DNA from: a bacterium
GTDB taxonomy: Bacteria > Planctomycetota > JAFGQW01
DNA length: 64,000 nucleotides
Assembly (NCBI GenBank): GCA_030426805.1
Contig: JAUHXU010000001.1
Span: 666,501 to 730,500, forward strand
Reading direction: 5' to 3'
The notes under the pieces are model-generated. The model did no database searches, had not been told where the DNA came from, and saw only the letters and a program-made list of their open reading frames with translations. Positions 8,295 to 17,766 of this stretch are shown here, piece after piece; position 1 is the stretch's first letter, and the number at the start of each line of letters is the position of its first letter. Made by a program: the position numbers and the translations under genes.

Positions 8295-10112
8295 CTACTT
8301 CTTCTTCTCGTCGTCGTCGTCGGTGGACAGGGCGGCGAGGAAGGCCTTCTGCGGGATCTCGACGCCGGCGACGGCCTTCATGCGCTTCTTGCCGGCCTTC
8401 TGCTTCTCGAGCAGCTTGCGCTTTCGCGAGACGTCGCCGCCGTAGCACTTCGCGGTGACGTCCTTGCGCATCGCCCGAACCGTCTCGCGCGCGATCACCT
8501 TGCCGCCGATCGCGGCTTGCAGCGCGATCTCGAAGAGGTGGCGCGGAATCTCGCGGCGCATCCGCAGCAGGATCTTGCGGCCGCGGGTCTCGGCGGTGGA
8601 GCGGTGCAGCACCATGCTCAGCGCGTCGACCTCGGTGCCGGCGACGAGGATGCGCACCTTGACCAGGTCCGCCTTCTCGTAGCCCTGCAGCTCGTAGTCC
8701 ATCGTGCCGTAGCCGCGCGTGAGCGACTTCAGCCGGTCGTAGAAGTCGTAGATGATCTCCGACAGCGGAATCGTGAACTTGAGTTGCACGCGCTTCGTCG
8801 AGATGAACTCCTGGTTGACGAACGTGCCGCGCCGGTCGATGCACAGCTTCATGATGCCGCCGATGTGATCGGCGCCGACGACGAGCGTCAACAGCACGAC
8901 CGGCTCGCGAACCTCGATCATCTCGTTGGCGTCCGGCATCTTGCTCGGCGAGTCGATGCGATACGGTTCGCCAGCGGTCGGCACGACCTCGTAGGTCACG
9001 TTCGGCAGCGTCTGGACGAGTTCGATGTCGCTCTCGCGCTCGAGGCGCTCCTTGACGATCTCGAGGTGCAGCAACCCGAGAAAGCCGCAGCGGAACCCGA
9101 AGCCGAGCGCGTCGGACGACTCCGGCTCGTAGCTGAACGACGGATCGTTCAGCGCGAGCTTGTCGAGCGCCTCGCGCAGCTGCGAGAAGTCGTTGGCGGC
9201 CGCCGGGAAGAACCCGCAGAACACGGTGTGCAGCGGCGGCTCGTAGCCGGGCAACGGCTCGACGTCGTCGACGTCCTTGACCGTCGTCAACGTGTCGCCG
9301 ACGCGCACCTCGTTCAGGTTCTTGATGTTCGCGATCACGTAGCCGACCTCGCCGGTGCCGAGCGACTTCGTCTTCTTCTGCTCCGGTGTGTAGTGCCCGA
9401 CCTCGACGACCTCGTAGTCGCGTCCGAGCGCCATCATCCGGAGCTTCATGCCCGGCTCCATCACGCCGTCGACGATCCGGCAGTAGAGGATCACGCCGCG
9501 GAAGTCGTTGAACACCGAGTCGAAGATCAGCGCGCGCAGCGGCGCATCGGGATCGCCTTCGGGCGGCGGGATTCGCTCGACGATCGCCCGCATGATCTCG
9601 TCCACGCCGACACCGGTCTTCGCGGACGTGCGGACGACGAGTTCCCGTTCGAGCGCGAGGCTGTTCTCGATCTCCTCCTCGATCTCCTCCGGACGCGCGG
9701 TCGGCAGGTCGATCTTGTTGATGACCGGGATCATCTCGAGGCCGGCCGCCTCGGCGAGATACGCGTTCGCCATCGTCTGGGCCTCGACACCCTGCGCGGC
9801 GTCGACGAGGAGCAGCGCGCCTTCGCACGCCTGCATCGACTTCGACACTTCGTAGGAGAAGTCGACGTGCCCCGGCGTGTCGATCAGGTTGAGCACGTAG
9901 CGTTTGCCCTCGTGCTCGTAGCCGAGCGTCACCGACTTCGCCTTGATCGTGATCCCACGCTCCCGCTCCAGCGACATGCTGTCGAGTTGCTGGGCGCGGG
10001 CCTTGCGCGGATCGATCGCGCCGCACAACTGCAGAATGCGATCGGCCAGCGTCGACTTGCCGTGGTCGATGTGCGCGATGATGGAGAAGTTGCGAATCTG
10101 GTCTTTGGCCAT
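8295..10112 (-). CDS. lepA: Elongation factor 4 (LepA), ribosomal back-translocase
   Basis: A 605-residue translational GTPase. It starts KDQIRNFSIIAHIDHGKSTL (P-loop), followed by the RERGITIKA switch I, DTPGHVDFSYEV switch II, NKIDLP and the EF-G-like domains. The LepA-specific end is present: KCYGGDVSRKRKLLEKQKAGKKRMK, then a short acidic tail. Length and motifs match the family fully. ATG 10112 is used because the family begins at this residue; an upstream in-frame ATG exists at 10145. It acts on stalled or mistranslocated ribosomes in the cytoplasm or at the membrane. Confidence 0.97.
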   Translation of the reverse strand: MAKDQIRNFSIIAHIDHGKSTLADRILQLCGAIDPRKARAQQLDSMSLERERGITIKAKSVTLGYEHEGKRYVLNLIDTPGHVDFSYEVSKSMQACEGALLLVDAAQGVEAQTMANAYLAEAAGLEMIPVINKIDLPTARPEEIEEEIENSLALERELVVRTSAKTGVGVDEIMRAIVERIPPPEGDPDAPLRALIFDSVFNDFRGVILYCRIVDGVMEPGMKLRMMALGRDYEVVEVGHYTPEQKKTKSLGTGEVGYVIANIKNLNEVRVGDTLTTVKDVDDVEPLPGYEPPLHTVFCGFFPAAANDFSQLREALDKLALNDPSFSYEPESSDALGFGFRCGFLGLLHLEIVKERLERESDIELVQTLPNVTYEVVPTAGEPYRIDSPSKMPDANEMIEVREPVVLLTLVVGADHIGGIMKLCIDRRGTFVNQEFISTKRVQLKFTIPLSEIIYDFYDRLKSLTRGYGTMDYELQGYEKADLVKVRILVAGTEVDALSMVLHRSTAETRGRKILLRMRREIPRHLFEIALQAAIGGKVIARETVRAMRKDVTAKCYGGDVSRKRKLLEKQKAGKKRMKAVAGVEIPQKAFLAALSTDDDDEKKK

Positions 10113-10190
10113 CGGTGTTCGTTCTGCTCCCGCCCGGTGAGGCATCCCCTTAACACCGATCGCCGCGGCCCGCCAGCACGGCCCGTGCGA

Positions 10191-10817
10191 TCAGCGCAGG
10201 AGCCCCTTGCGGACCGCGTCGAACACCGCCTCGTAGGCGTTGCCCCACAGCCCGCCGCGGACGAAGGCCGTCTCGAACGACGCGTGGCCGACGAACGGGC
10301 GCAGCATCCACGCGAGCTGGATCGCGACGAACACGTAGAGCAGGAGCCATGCGCGCAGGGCGACCCGGTGGCGCGGGTCCCGCGCGATCAACGGCCGGTA
10401 GTGTGCGCGGAGCGAGAGGTGGCCCGCGAAGCTCGCGGCGACGAACGCGATCCCGTTGACGACCATCGCCGACGCATAGTCGTGGACCGAGACGTAGCCG
10501 AACACGGTGATCGGCGTCCACGCACCGAGCGCGACCGCGACGCAAGCCTGCGTGCCCAGCACGCCGCGGCACGCCTCCCCGAAGTCGTCGCGCAACCCGA
10601 GCAGCGTGTTCACGACGAAGAAGTTCGGCAGCACGACCAGCGTCGCGGCGAACAACAGGATCGGGACCTTGATCGCCGAGAAGAGCGCTTGGAGGCCGCG
10701 CCCGCCGTAGAGCCCCATCGCCGCGCCGTAGATCGCACCGCACGCGATGCCGATCGTGAGCGCGAGCGGCCAGCCGATCCGCTCGCCGCGGAGGATCGCG
10801 TCGGCCGAGCGGATCAT
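10191..10817 (-). CDS. Membrane protein, paralogue of the next gene
   Basis: A 208-residue integral membrane protein with about six hydrophobic segments. The segments ALFSAIKVPILLF and QLAWMLRPFVG match STAKVPLLFFLTL and QMGWILRPFIG in the upstream gene (10824-11609). The two are therefore paralogues, probably from an old tandem duplication and probably working as a pair. They lie six bases apart on the same strand and form an operon. I do not recognise a named family or substrate. Confidence 0.75.
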   Translation of the reverse strand: MIRSADAILRGERIGWPLALTIGIACGAIYGAAMGLYGGRGLQALFSAIKVPILLFAATLVVLPNFFVVNTLLGLRDDFGEACRGVLGTQACVAVALGAWTPITVFGYVSVHDYASAMVVNGIAFVAASFAGHLSLRAHYRPLIARDPRHRVALRAWLLLYVFVAIQLAWMLRPFVGHASFETAFVRGGLWGNAYEAVFDAVRKGLLR

Positions 10818-10823
10818 CGGGTG

Positions 10824-11609
10824 CTACCGGAACAACGCTTGGAGCGCGCGCGAGACCGCGAGGAAGAAGTTGTCCTCTTGGCCGCGGAACAGCGCGAACG
10901 GCAGCGCCGGTGCGCCGATGAACGGGCGCAGGATCCAGCCCATCTGGGCGCCGACGATGCTGAAGATCACGAGCCAGATCGAGAAGACGAGCCGGGCGAG
11001 CGACGCACCGCGCGGAACCGCCGAGACCGTGGTCACCGTGCCTTCACCGACCGACTCCGTCGTCTCCTTCGGCTCGGCGTCCGCGAACAACCCGTCGAGC
11101 GCCTGGCGAATGAAGTAGAGCCCGATGAAACCCGAGGCCGCGAAGAAGACGACGTTCAGCAGGACCATGAACGGATAGCCCGGCCCCGAGAGCGCGAAGA
11201 ACGCGACGACCGGTCCGAAGCTCGCGAGCACCGCGAGGTTCACGGTCAGCGCCATGCACAACAGCTTCAGCGTGTCGCGCACGCGGAGGCTCGAGCGGGC
11301 CAGCGCCGAGAACACGTAGAGCGACGGGAACGTCACGCACAACGTCAGGAAGAACAGCAGCGGCACCTTGGCCGTACTCGCGAGGAGTTGCAGGAGCCCC
11401 TCGGAGCCCTTGTGCATGACCGAGAACGTGCCCATGAAGGCGCCGTACGCAGCGCCGAGCGCGACGCCGGCGAAGACGAGCGTCCGGATCGGCAGGTCGA
11501 TTCGCCCGGCGCGCAGTTGCTCGCGGCCGGTGTAGGCACCGCGGAGCAGGCCGTCGATCACACGGGGCGCGCTCGGAGTCGAATCGACGGGTGGGGTGTG
11601 GCTGTCCAT
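10824..11609 (-). CDS. Membrane protein, first of a paralogous pair
   Basis: A 261-residue membrane protein with a polar N-terminal 40 residues and six or seven predicted transmembrane segments. A hydrophilic loop (FADAEPKETTESVGEGTV) is inserted relative to its shorter paralogue downstream. Conserved between the two are a VMHKGSEGLLQLL/LYGGRGLQALF segment, the KVP(I/L)L segment and (W)(I/M)LRPF(I/V)G. ATG 11609 is chosen at MDSHTPPVDS. The longer frame upstream reads into the divergent promoter region. The function is unknown. Confidence 0.75.
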   Translation of the reverse strand: MDSHTPPVDSTPSAPRVIDGLLRGAYTGREQLRAGRIDLPIRTLVFAGVALGAAYGAFMGTFSVMHKGSEGLLQLLASTAKVPLLFFLTLCVTFPSLYVFSALARSSLRVRDTLKLLCMALTVNLAVLASFGPVVAFFALSGPGYPFMVLLNVVFFAASGFIGLYFIRQALDGLFADAEPKETTESVGEGTVTTVSAVPRGASLARLVFSIWLVIFSIVGAQMGWILRPFIGAPALPFALFRGQEDNFFLAVSRALQALFR

Positions 11610-11747
11610 CCCCCCGAGTCGAACCGATCCCCGCACGGCTGTCAACGAATACGGCCGGAGGAGGATTGATCGACCGTTCACACGGCCCTCACGGAAATCG
11701 ACGACCCGGTCGCCGAATCATGATGCGACCGGGCTTCGGGGAGTGTG

Positions 11748-13502
11748 ATGACTCGCGAACGACCGTTCTCGATTCCCACGCGAGGGTCGCTCTCGCGGGT
11801 CGGCGGCGACCTGCTGGAGCGGTGCCTCGGCTTGCGCAGGCTCCAGCGGATCCACCAGGGGCTCGGCGCCTCCGTCGACGCGCTCGACTACGTCCGGCGG
11901 GCACTCGTGTCGCTCGACGTCACCGTCGACATCCCACCGAGCGACCTCGACCGGATCCCGACGAACGGCCCGCTCGTCGTCGTCGCGAATCACCCCACGG
12001 GGCTGCTCGACGGCCTGCTCGCCGCCGACGTGCTCGGCCGCACGCGACGCGACGTTCGCTTCCTCGCGAATCGGTGGCTCGAGCGGATCGACCCGATTCG
12101 CTCTGTCGTGCTCCCGATCGAACTCGATGCCCCATCGGCGACGTCCGCGAACGCGAGCAGCGTCCGAGCGGCCCTCCGACACCTCCGCGACGGCGGCGTG
12201 CTGATCGTCTTCCCGTCGGGCGAGGTCGCGCATCGGGCTTGGCGACGCCGCTCGATCACCGAGTCACCGTGGCAACACGGGATCGGCCGGATCGTCCGGC
12301 GTGCGCGCTGCCCCGTGCTCCCGCTGCACATCGCCGCGACGAACAGTGCGTGGTTTCACCTCGCCGGGCTCGTGCACCCGGCACTGCGCACCGCGATGCT
12401 GCCCCGCGAGTTGATCCACAAGGTCGGGGCGACGGTGTCGGTGCGGCTGGGTCATCCGACCGACGCCGATCGACTGGCGCGCCTCGACGATGACCGGGGA
12501 CTCGTCGACTACCTGCGCTTGCGCACGCAGATTCTCGGGCGCAGAACCGCTCGGTCCGCGACGGGAATGCCGCCGCGGCCGACGGCCGCGATCGCGGAGC
12601 CGCTCGACCGCGCCGCGCTGCACCGAGACGTCGCCGCCCTCGGTGAGCCGCTTGTGCGAACCGGCGGCCTCGAAGTCCATCTCGCCCGCGCCGACGCGAT
12701 TCCGTCGGTGCTCCGCGAAATCGGACGCCTCCGCGAGGTGACGTTCCGCGCGGTCGGCGAGGGCTCCGGATCGGCGATCGACCTCGACCGCTACGACGCG
12801 TGGTACCGGCACCTGTTCGTCTGGGACCGCCGCGCGAATGCGGTCGTCGGCGCCTACCGGCTCGGGCTGACGGACGAGATCCGGGTGACCCACGGAACCG
12901 ACGCGCTCTACGCGAGTTCGCTGTTCCGCCTCGCGCCCGCGTTCTGGGAGCACGTCACGCCGGGCATCGAACTCGGCCGGGCATTCGTCGTCGGCGATCG
13001 CCAGCGGGCCTACCTGCCACTGCTGCTGCTGTGGCGCGGCATCGCGGCCTTCGTGTCGAGCAATCCGCGTTACCGTCGATTGTTCGGTCTCGTGAGCATC
13101 AGCCGGGACTACCTCGGGTTGTCGCGCCGACTGATCATCGAACACCTCGAGCGCAACAGCTTCGAGCCGGCCGTCGCCCGGTGGGTCACGCCCCGCCACC
13201 CGATCACCGAGCGCGACCTCGGCCGCGCCGAGAAGGCGTTTGCCGACGTGCGCCTCGCCGATCTCGTCGAGCTGTCGGGCGTCGTCGCAGATCTCGAGAA
13301 CGACGCCAAGGGCGTGCCGGTGCTGATCCGCGAATACCTGAAGCTGGGCGGCCGCCTGCTCGGGTTCAACGTCGACCGCGCATTCGGTGACGTGGTCGAC
13401 GGTTTGATGCTCGTCGATCTCGACTCGACCGACCGTCGGAGGCTCGAACGACTGATGGGGCGCGACGCGGCGGCCGCGTTTCTCGACGCACCGGTGCATT
13501 GA
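11748..13502 (+). CDS. OlsF-like fusion: PlsC-type acyltransferase plus OlsB-like N-acyltransferase
   Basis: About 584 residues. The N-terminal half (residues 60-270) is a lysophospholipid acyltransferase with ANHPTGLLDG (catalytic His near 82), an FPSGE motif and GIGRIVRRARCPVLPLHI. The C-terminal half (300-580) is a GNAT-like hemolysin/OlsB domain: REVTFRAVGEGSG, DRYDAWYRHLFVWD, YRLGLTDEI, ELGRAFV. In bifunctional OlsF proteins the OlsB part N-acylates an amino acid such as ornithine and the PlsC-like part O-acylates it, giving phosphorus-free aminolipids. That pathway is inferred here. GGGGAG lies four bases before ATG 11748; a GTG at 11745 is an alternative start. The gene is divergent from the membrane pair. 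Confidence 0.8.
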   Translation: MTRERPFSIPTRGSLSRVGGDLLERCLGLRRLQRIHQGLGASVDALDYVRRALVSLDVTVDIPPSDLDRIPTNGPLVVVANHPTGLLDGLLAADVLGRTRRDVRFLANRWLERIDPIRSVVLPIELDAPSATSANASSVRAALRHLRDGGVLIVFPSGEVAHRAWRRRSITESPWQHGIGRIVRRARCPVLPLHIAATNSAWFHLAGLVHPALRTAMLPRELIHKVGATVSVRLGHPTDADRLARLDDDRGLVDYLRLRTQILGRRTARSATGMPPRPTAAIAEPLDRAALHRDVAALGEPLVRTGGLEVHLARADAIPSVLREIGRLREVTFRAVGEGSGSAIDLDRYDAWYRHLFVWDRRANAVVGAYRLGLTDEIRVTHGTDALYASSLFRLAPAFWEHVTPGIELGRAFVVGDRQRAYLPLLLLWRGIAAFVSSNPRYRRLFGLVSISRDYLGLSRRLIIEHLERNSFEPAVARWVTPRHPITERDLGRAEKAFADVRLADLVELSGVVADLENDAKGVPVLIREYLKLGGRLLGFNVDRAFGDVVDGLMLVDLDSTDRRRLERLMGRDAAAAFLDAPVH

Positions 13503-13526
13503 CGCGACGCGCGGCCGCGACGCCGG

Positions 13527-15323
13527 CTACGGCCCGGCGCGGCCGAGCACGCAGTGGATGCCGTTGGACGCCTGGAACTTCGGCGTCGCGGCGCCGTTGA
13601 CCCACCACATCTGCAGGTTCACTGCAACGCCGGCGATCCCGGGGACGTTCGGAACCGGCAGCTGAAACGAGAAGTTCGACTGTGCCGTGATCGTCGCGAA
13701 GAACGAGAGCGACGTCAGGAAGTGGACGTGGTCGCAGCCCCCGAGCGGCAACAGCGGTGACTTCTGCGGCTTCGGCGTCGGCACGCCGACGACGAGTGCA
13801 CCGGTGTGGTTCGTCGGGCCGGTGACGTCGAGGCCGAGCGCGGTGCCGATGACCGGGTTGTCGCCGGTCCGCGTGCGCAGCGTCGACCGACCCGGTCGCG
13901 AGCCTTCGCCGATGACCGCGTGCGTCGCGCCCGGTGCCGCGAGCGTGTACAGCTCGATGCCGGTCGTCGCGGTCTGCGCGACGAAGTGGAGCGAGCCGCC
14001 GCAGCAGATCAGGTCGGTCGGATTGCCCGACGCGGTCGGCGACGACGGGTCGATGTCGCATACGAGCCGAGTGCCCCCCGGCGTGCCGTCGCAGAACCAC
14101 AGTTCGCGGCCGCTGCCCGGCGCCTGAGCGCGGAAGTAGACGCCCGCGCCAGCGGCGACCAGGTCGGCCGGCTGGGACCCGGCGCTGCCGGGATAGATGT
14201 CCTTGACCAACGTCGTGCCGACCGGCGTTCCGTCGCACACCCAGATCTCCGCGCCGAAGTTCGGGTAGCCGGCCGAGAAGAACAGCTTGCCGCCCGAGGC
14301 GGTGAGGTATTCGGGGTTGCTGCTCGAGATGCTCGGATACAGGTTCGCGAACAGCTGCGTCCCGGCGGCGGTGCCGTCCGACGACCAGAGTTCGATCCCG
14401 TTGGCGGAGTCGCGCGCCGCGAAGAACATCTTGCCGAACGCGCAGCACAGGTGCGACGGCCGCGACGCGTTGCGCCCGGGATCGATGTCCTTGACGCGCC
14501 GCGTGCCGGCGATCGTCCCGTCGGTCGCCCAGAGCTCGACGCCGTCGGTGCCGTCGTCGGCGGCGAAGAAGAGCTCGTTGCCGCAGACGGTCAACCAGTC
14601 GGGCAGCGACGCCGTCGTCCCCGGGTTGATGTCGGCGAGGAGCTTCGTGCCGCCGGGCGTGCCGTCGGTGACGAACAGCTCCCGGTGGGTGGTCGGCGAG
14701 TAGGCCGAGAAGACGATCTTGCCGCCGAGTCGTGTGAGCTTGTCCGGCCCGGAGCTCCCGACGCCGGGATTCAGATCGCCGATGAGCACGGTGCCGGCCG
14801 CGGTGCCGTCGGAGATCCACAGCTCCTGACCGGTCGTGCCGTCGTTCGCCGTGAACACGACCTTGCCGTCGAGCGCGGTGATGCCCATGACGCTCGACCC
14901 CAGGGGTCCCGGTCGGATGTCCTTGACGATGACCGTCCCGGCGGCCGTGCCGTCGGTGCGCCAGAGTTCGACCCCGTTGACCCCGTCGTTGGCCGTGAAG
15001 AACACGAACGCGCCGTTGGCGGTGCAGCACGGCTCGAAGTGCGAGCCGCCACCGCCCGCCGTCCCGGCCCGAATCTCCAGCACCTTCACGCCCCCGCCCG
15101 GCGACCAGACGTGCGGCTCGCTGCCGCTCGTGTCGGACCGGGCGGAGAAGTAGAGCCGGTCGCCGAACGCACACCGCATCTCGGTCGGCCACGAATGGCC
15201 GCTGCCGGCGTTGATGTCGTGCGGGATCGGGCACGGCTGCGCGGTGCACACGATGGAGCAGACGACGACGAGCACCACGAGCGACGCGACCAGCGCGCGG
15301 TTCGAGACGAGAACAGGCTGCAT
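13527..15323 (-). CDS. Secreted ELWxxDGTxxGT-repeat protein
   Basis: A 598-residue protein with an N-terminal signal peptide (a hydrophobic run including VVLVVVCSIVC). About seven blades follow with the consensus ELWxxDGTxxGTxLVxDIxPG, for example ELWRTDGTAAGT, ELWISDGTAAGT, ELWSSDGTAAGT and ELWFCDGTPGGT. The blades probably form a beta-propeller. The last 100 residues (from DHVHFLTSLSFF through LPVPNVPGIAGVAVNLQMWW) are a beta-sandwich-like module shared with other secreted proteins in this window. Several CC pairs (EPCCTA, HLCCAFG, LICCGG) suggest disulfides. Location is extracellular or cell surface; ligand unknown. Confidence 0.8.
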   Translation of the reverse strand: MQPVLVSNRALVASLVVLVVVCSIVCTAQPCPIPHDINAGSGHSWPTEMRCAFGDRLYFSARSDTSGSEPHVWSPGGGVKVLEIRAGTAGGGGSHFEPCCTANGAFVFFTANDGVNGVELWRTDGTAAGTVIVKDIRPGPLGSSVMGITALDGKVVFTANDGTTGQELWISDGTAAGTVLIGDLNPGVGSSGPDKLTRLGGKIVFSAYSPTTHRELFVTDGTPGGTKLLADINPGTTASLPDWLTVCGNELFFAADDGTDGVELWATDGTIAGTRRVKDIDPGRNASRPSHLCCAFGKMFFAARDSANGIELWSSDGTAAGTQLFANLYPSISSSNPEYLTASGGKLFFSAGYPNFGAEIWVCDGTPVGTTLVKDIYPGSAGSQPADLVAAGAGVYFRAQAPGSGRELWFCDGTPGGTRLVCDIDPSSPTASGNPTDLICCGGSLHFVAQTATTGIELYTLAAPGATHAVIGEGSRPGRSTLRTRTGDNPVIGTALGLDVTGPTNHTGALVVGVPTPKPQKSPLLPLGGCDHVHFLTSLSFFATITAQSNFSFQLPVPNVPGIAGVAVNLQMWWVNGAATPKFQASNGIHCVLGRAGP

Positions 15324-15431
15324 CGGATTCCCTTCGTGAGACGAGGACCGGGGCGTTCGCCCGAGGAAATCGGGTCGCGACACGCGTCCGGGCAACGCGG
15401 AATCCGAGTTTTTCTCGTAATCGACGGCGCC

Positions 15432-16535
15432 TCAGCGCCCCGCGATCACGGTCCGGTAGGTCTCCCGATACGCGTCGACCATCCGCTCGACGGTGAAATC
15501 GCGCAGGAGGCGCTCCCGCGCCGACGCCGCGAAGGCGCGGGCACGAACCGGATCGTCCGCCACCCGGGCCAGCGCCGCCGCCAAGCCGGGGACGTCGTCG
15601 AGTTCGACGAGGATGCCGGTCTCGCCGTCGGTGATCAGCTCCGGGTTGCCGCCGACGCGGGTCGCGATCGTCGGGCACCCGGCCGCCATCGCTTCGAGGA
15701 TCGTCATCGAAATCCCCTCGCGCACCGACGGAAGCACGAACACGTCGACGGTCCGGAGGATGTCGGCGACGTCGCGTCGGTCGCCGAGGAACACGACCCC
15801 GCCGCACGACCGCTCGTGCAACCGCCCGCGCTCGGGCCCGTCGCCGACGACGAGCAACGACGCGGTCGGATGCGTGTCGCGGAGCTTCGCGAACGCGTCG
15901 AACAGGAACCCGTGGTTCTTGATCGGGTCGAGCCGCGCGATCACCGCGGCGGCGAACCCGCCGTCGGGAATGCCGAGCTTGTCGGCGATTCGCGAGTCGC
16001 GCGCGCCCGGCTCGAACGCGGTCGGGTCGATCCCGTTGTAGATCTGCGTGACCGGTGCGCGGACCGCGACGTCGTCGACGAGCCAGCGTTCCAGCTCCTT
16101 CGAGACCGTGACGATGCCGGCCGTCCAGCGCGACAACGCCCGACGCATCCGCCGGCGCTTGCGGTTCGTGCCGTCGGGATCGGCCGCCCCCCACCCGTGC
16201 TCGTGCTGCACGATCGGTCGGACGCGCCCGATCGTCGCGGCGAGGATCCCGTCCATGCCGTCCCAGTTGTAGGTGCACAGCAGGTTGGGCGCGAGTTCGC
16301 GGAGCGTCGCGCGCAGTGCCCAGATCGCCGACAGCGAATTGCCGGGAGGCTTGCGCAACTCGATGACGCGCGTCTCCGGGGGCAGCAGCTCGGCCATCGG
16401 TCCGGACGTCGTCGAGCAGACGATCGTGTGCTCGAAGTCGTCGAGTCCGCGCACGACCGTCGCGATGACTTTCTCCATCCCGCCGGTCGTGAACGCGTAG
16501 ACGAAATGGACGAGGTGGGGACGATACGGGACCAT
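15432..16535 (-). CDS. GT4-type glycosyltransferase
   Basis: A 367-residue GT-B glycosyltransferase. Features seen are the donor/acceptor opening HFVYAFTTGGMEKV, a middle EHGWG, a C-terminal ARLDPIKNHGFLFDAFA, the nucleotide-sugar segment LLVVGDGPERGRL, and the EGISMTILEAMAAGCPTIATRVGGNPELI motif with the two glutamates of the EX7E signature. It should transfer a sugar from a nucleotide donor to a cell-surface glycan or lipid; the acceptor is unknown. It follows the RNA methyltransferase gene by 40 bp. No Shine-Dalgarno precedes ATG 16535, and a -10-like TATCAC ends ten bases before it, so a leaderless transcript is possible. Confidence 0.88.
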   Translation of the reverse strand: MVPYRPHLVHFVYAFTTGGMEKVIATVVRGLDDFEHTIVCSTTSGPMAELLPPETRVIELRKPPGNSLSAIWALRATLRELAPNLLCTYNWDGMDGILAATIGRVRPIVQHEHGWGAADPDGTNRKRRRMRRALSRWTAGIVTVSKELERWLVDDVAVRAPVTQIYNGIDPTAFEPGARDSRIADKLGIPDGGFAAAVIARLDPIKNHGFLFDAFAKLRDTHPTASLLVVGDGPERGRLHERSCGGVVFLGDRRDVADILRTVDVFVLPSVREGISMTILEAMAAGCPTIATRVGGNPELITDGETGILVELDDVPGLAAALARVADDPVRARAFAASARERLLRDFTVERMVDAYRETYRTVIAGR

Positions 16536-16544
16536 GGCTCGGGA

Positions 16545-16573
16545 GTGATAGGCGCGTCGCGGTGCGCCGACAA
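16545..16573 (-). promoter_or_regulatory. Candidate promoter for the glycosyltransferase, leaderless type
   Basis: On the minus strand TTGTCG (16568-16573) and TATCAC (16545-16550) are 17 bp apart. Transcription would begin near 16538, three bases before the start codon. Confidence 0.35.
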
Positions 16574-16575
16574 CC

Positions 16576-17766
16576 TCAGCGATGCCGATGCCAGGGATCG
16601 CGGTCGGCGGCACGCGGCGGCGGGGCCTCCCCGGGCGCACGCGCGCGCACGTCGTAGCGGATCAACCGGCAGTCGAACTTGCCGATGCGAATCGGAATCC
16701 GCCGGGTCGCCTTCATCCGCAGGAACTGCGTCAACTCGGCGTTGCCGGAGAGCAGCCACGCCTGCGCCCCCCCGCAACGCGCTTTCAGGAATCCGCCGAG
16801 TGTGCGCCACGACGCCTCCGACGCATCCGACAGGCGCTCGCCCCAGGGCGGATTGGTCACGACCCACTGCGGAACAAAGGGCGGCTCCCAGGTCTCGGCG
16901 TCCCCCTGAGCGATCGTGACGACGTCGCCGAGCCCCGCCGCCGCGACGTCACGCCGCGCGAGTGACGCCGCGCCCGGATGCCGCTCGTTCGCGGCGATCC
17001 GGCACCCGAGCGGACGGGCCTCCGCCTTCGCCGCCGCGCGGATCTCACCCCACGCGCGACGGTCGAAGTCCGGCCAGCGCTCGAACGGAAACGGCGTCTT
17101 TCGGAACAGGCCGGGCGCTCGCCGCTGCGCGATCAGCGCAGCCTCGATCGGAATCGTCCCGGAACCGCACATCGGGTCGGCGAAGTCCTGCGTGCCGTCG
17201 AAGCCCGACATCAACACGATTCCGGCCGCGACGCATTCGTTCAGCGACGACTTGTGCATCGCGCTACGGTAGCCACGCTTGTGCAACGTCTGTCCGGAGA
17301 GATCGCGATAGAGCGTCGCGCGGTTCTCGTAGACGTAGAGGAACAGCGGCAGGTGCGCGTCGGCGACGTCGACGTCCGGCCGATCCCCGCAACGATCGCG
17401 GAAGCGGTCGCAGATCGCGTCCTTGATGCGGAACGCGGCGTAGCGTGAGTGCGTGATCGCCGAATCCCAGACGCGCGCGTCGACCGACAAGGTCTGGTCG
17501 ACGGTCATCCATCGCTCCCACGGCAACCCACGCGCCCAGTCGTACAGCGCCTCCGGGCCGTCGACCGGCGCGCGATCCAACTCGGCGAGGACCCGAATGG
17601 CCGTGCGCAGCCACAGGTTCGCGCGATAGCCCGTGTCGCGGTCGCCGGTGAACGCGACGCCCGACGAACCGGGCTCGACGTCCGCGGCACCGATCGTGTC
17701 GGCTCGCAGCTCGTCGGCGAGCACCGGCTCGAGTCCCGGCGCGCACGTCGCGAAGTAGCGGATCAT
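16576..17766 (-). CDS. THUMP-domain class I RNA methyltransferase (RlmL/YpsC-like)
   Basis: A 396-residue protein starting RYFATCAPGLEPVLADELR, the usual opening of the ferredoxin-like/THUMP RNA-binding part of RlmL-type 23S rRNA m2G methyltransferases. The Rossmann methyltransferase domain has FADPMCGSGTIPIEAAL for S-adenosylmethionine binding and the catalytic TNPPWGERL (NPPY/W motif). The length matches the single-domain RlmL/YpsC group, not the longer RlmKL fusion. A basic, Pro-rich tail follows. The gene overlaps the upstream CorC gene by four bases (ATGA), so the two are translationally coupled. The target base is inferred from family only. Confidence 0.87.
   Translation of the reverse strand: MIRYFATCAPGLEPVLADELRADTIGAADVEPGSSGVAFTGDRDTGYRANLWLRTAIRVLAELDRAPVDGPEALYDWARGLPWERWMTVDQTLSVDARVWDSAITHSRYAAFRIKDAICDRFRDRCGDRPDVDVADAHLPLFLYVYENRATLYRDLSGQTLHKRGYRSAMHKSSLNECVAAGIVLMSGFDGTQDFADPMCGSGTIPIEAALIAQRRAPGLFRKTPFPFERWPDFDRRAWGEIRAAAKAEARPLGCRIAANERHPGAASLARRDVAAAGLGDVVTIAQGDAETWEPPFVPQWVVTNPPWGERLSDASEASWRTLGGFLKARCGGAQAWLLSGNAELTQFLRMKATRRIPIRIGKFDCRLIRYDVRARAPGEAPPPRAADRDPWHRHR

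Noticed and set aside
8517..11669. A 1,050-codon plus-strand frame across lepA and the membrane pair
   Set aside because: It is antisense to lepA, whose motifs are complete, and its composition is Arg/Asp/His-rich without domains.
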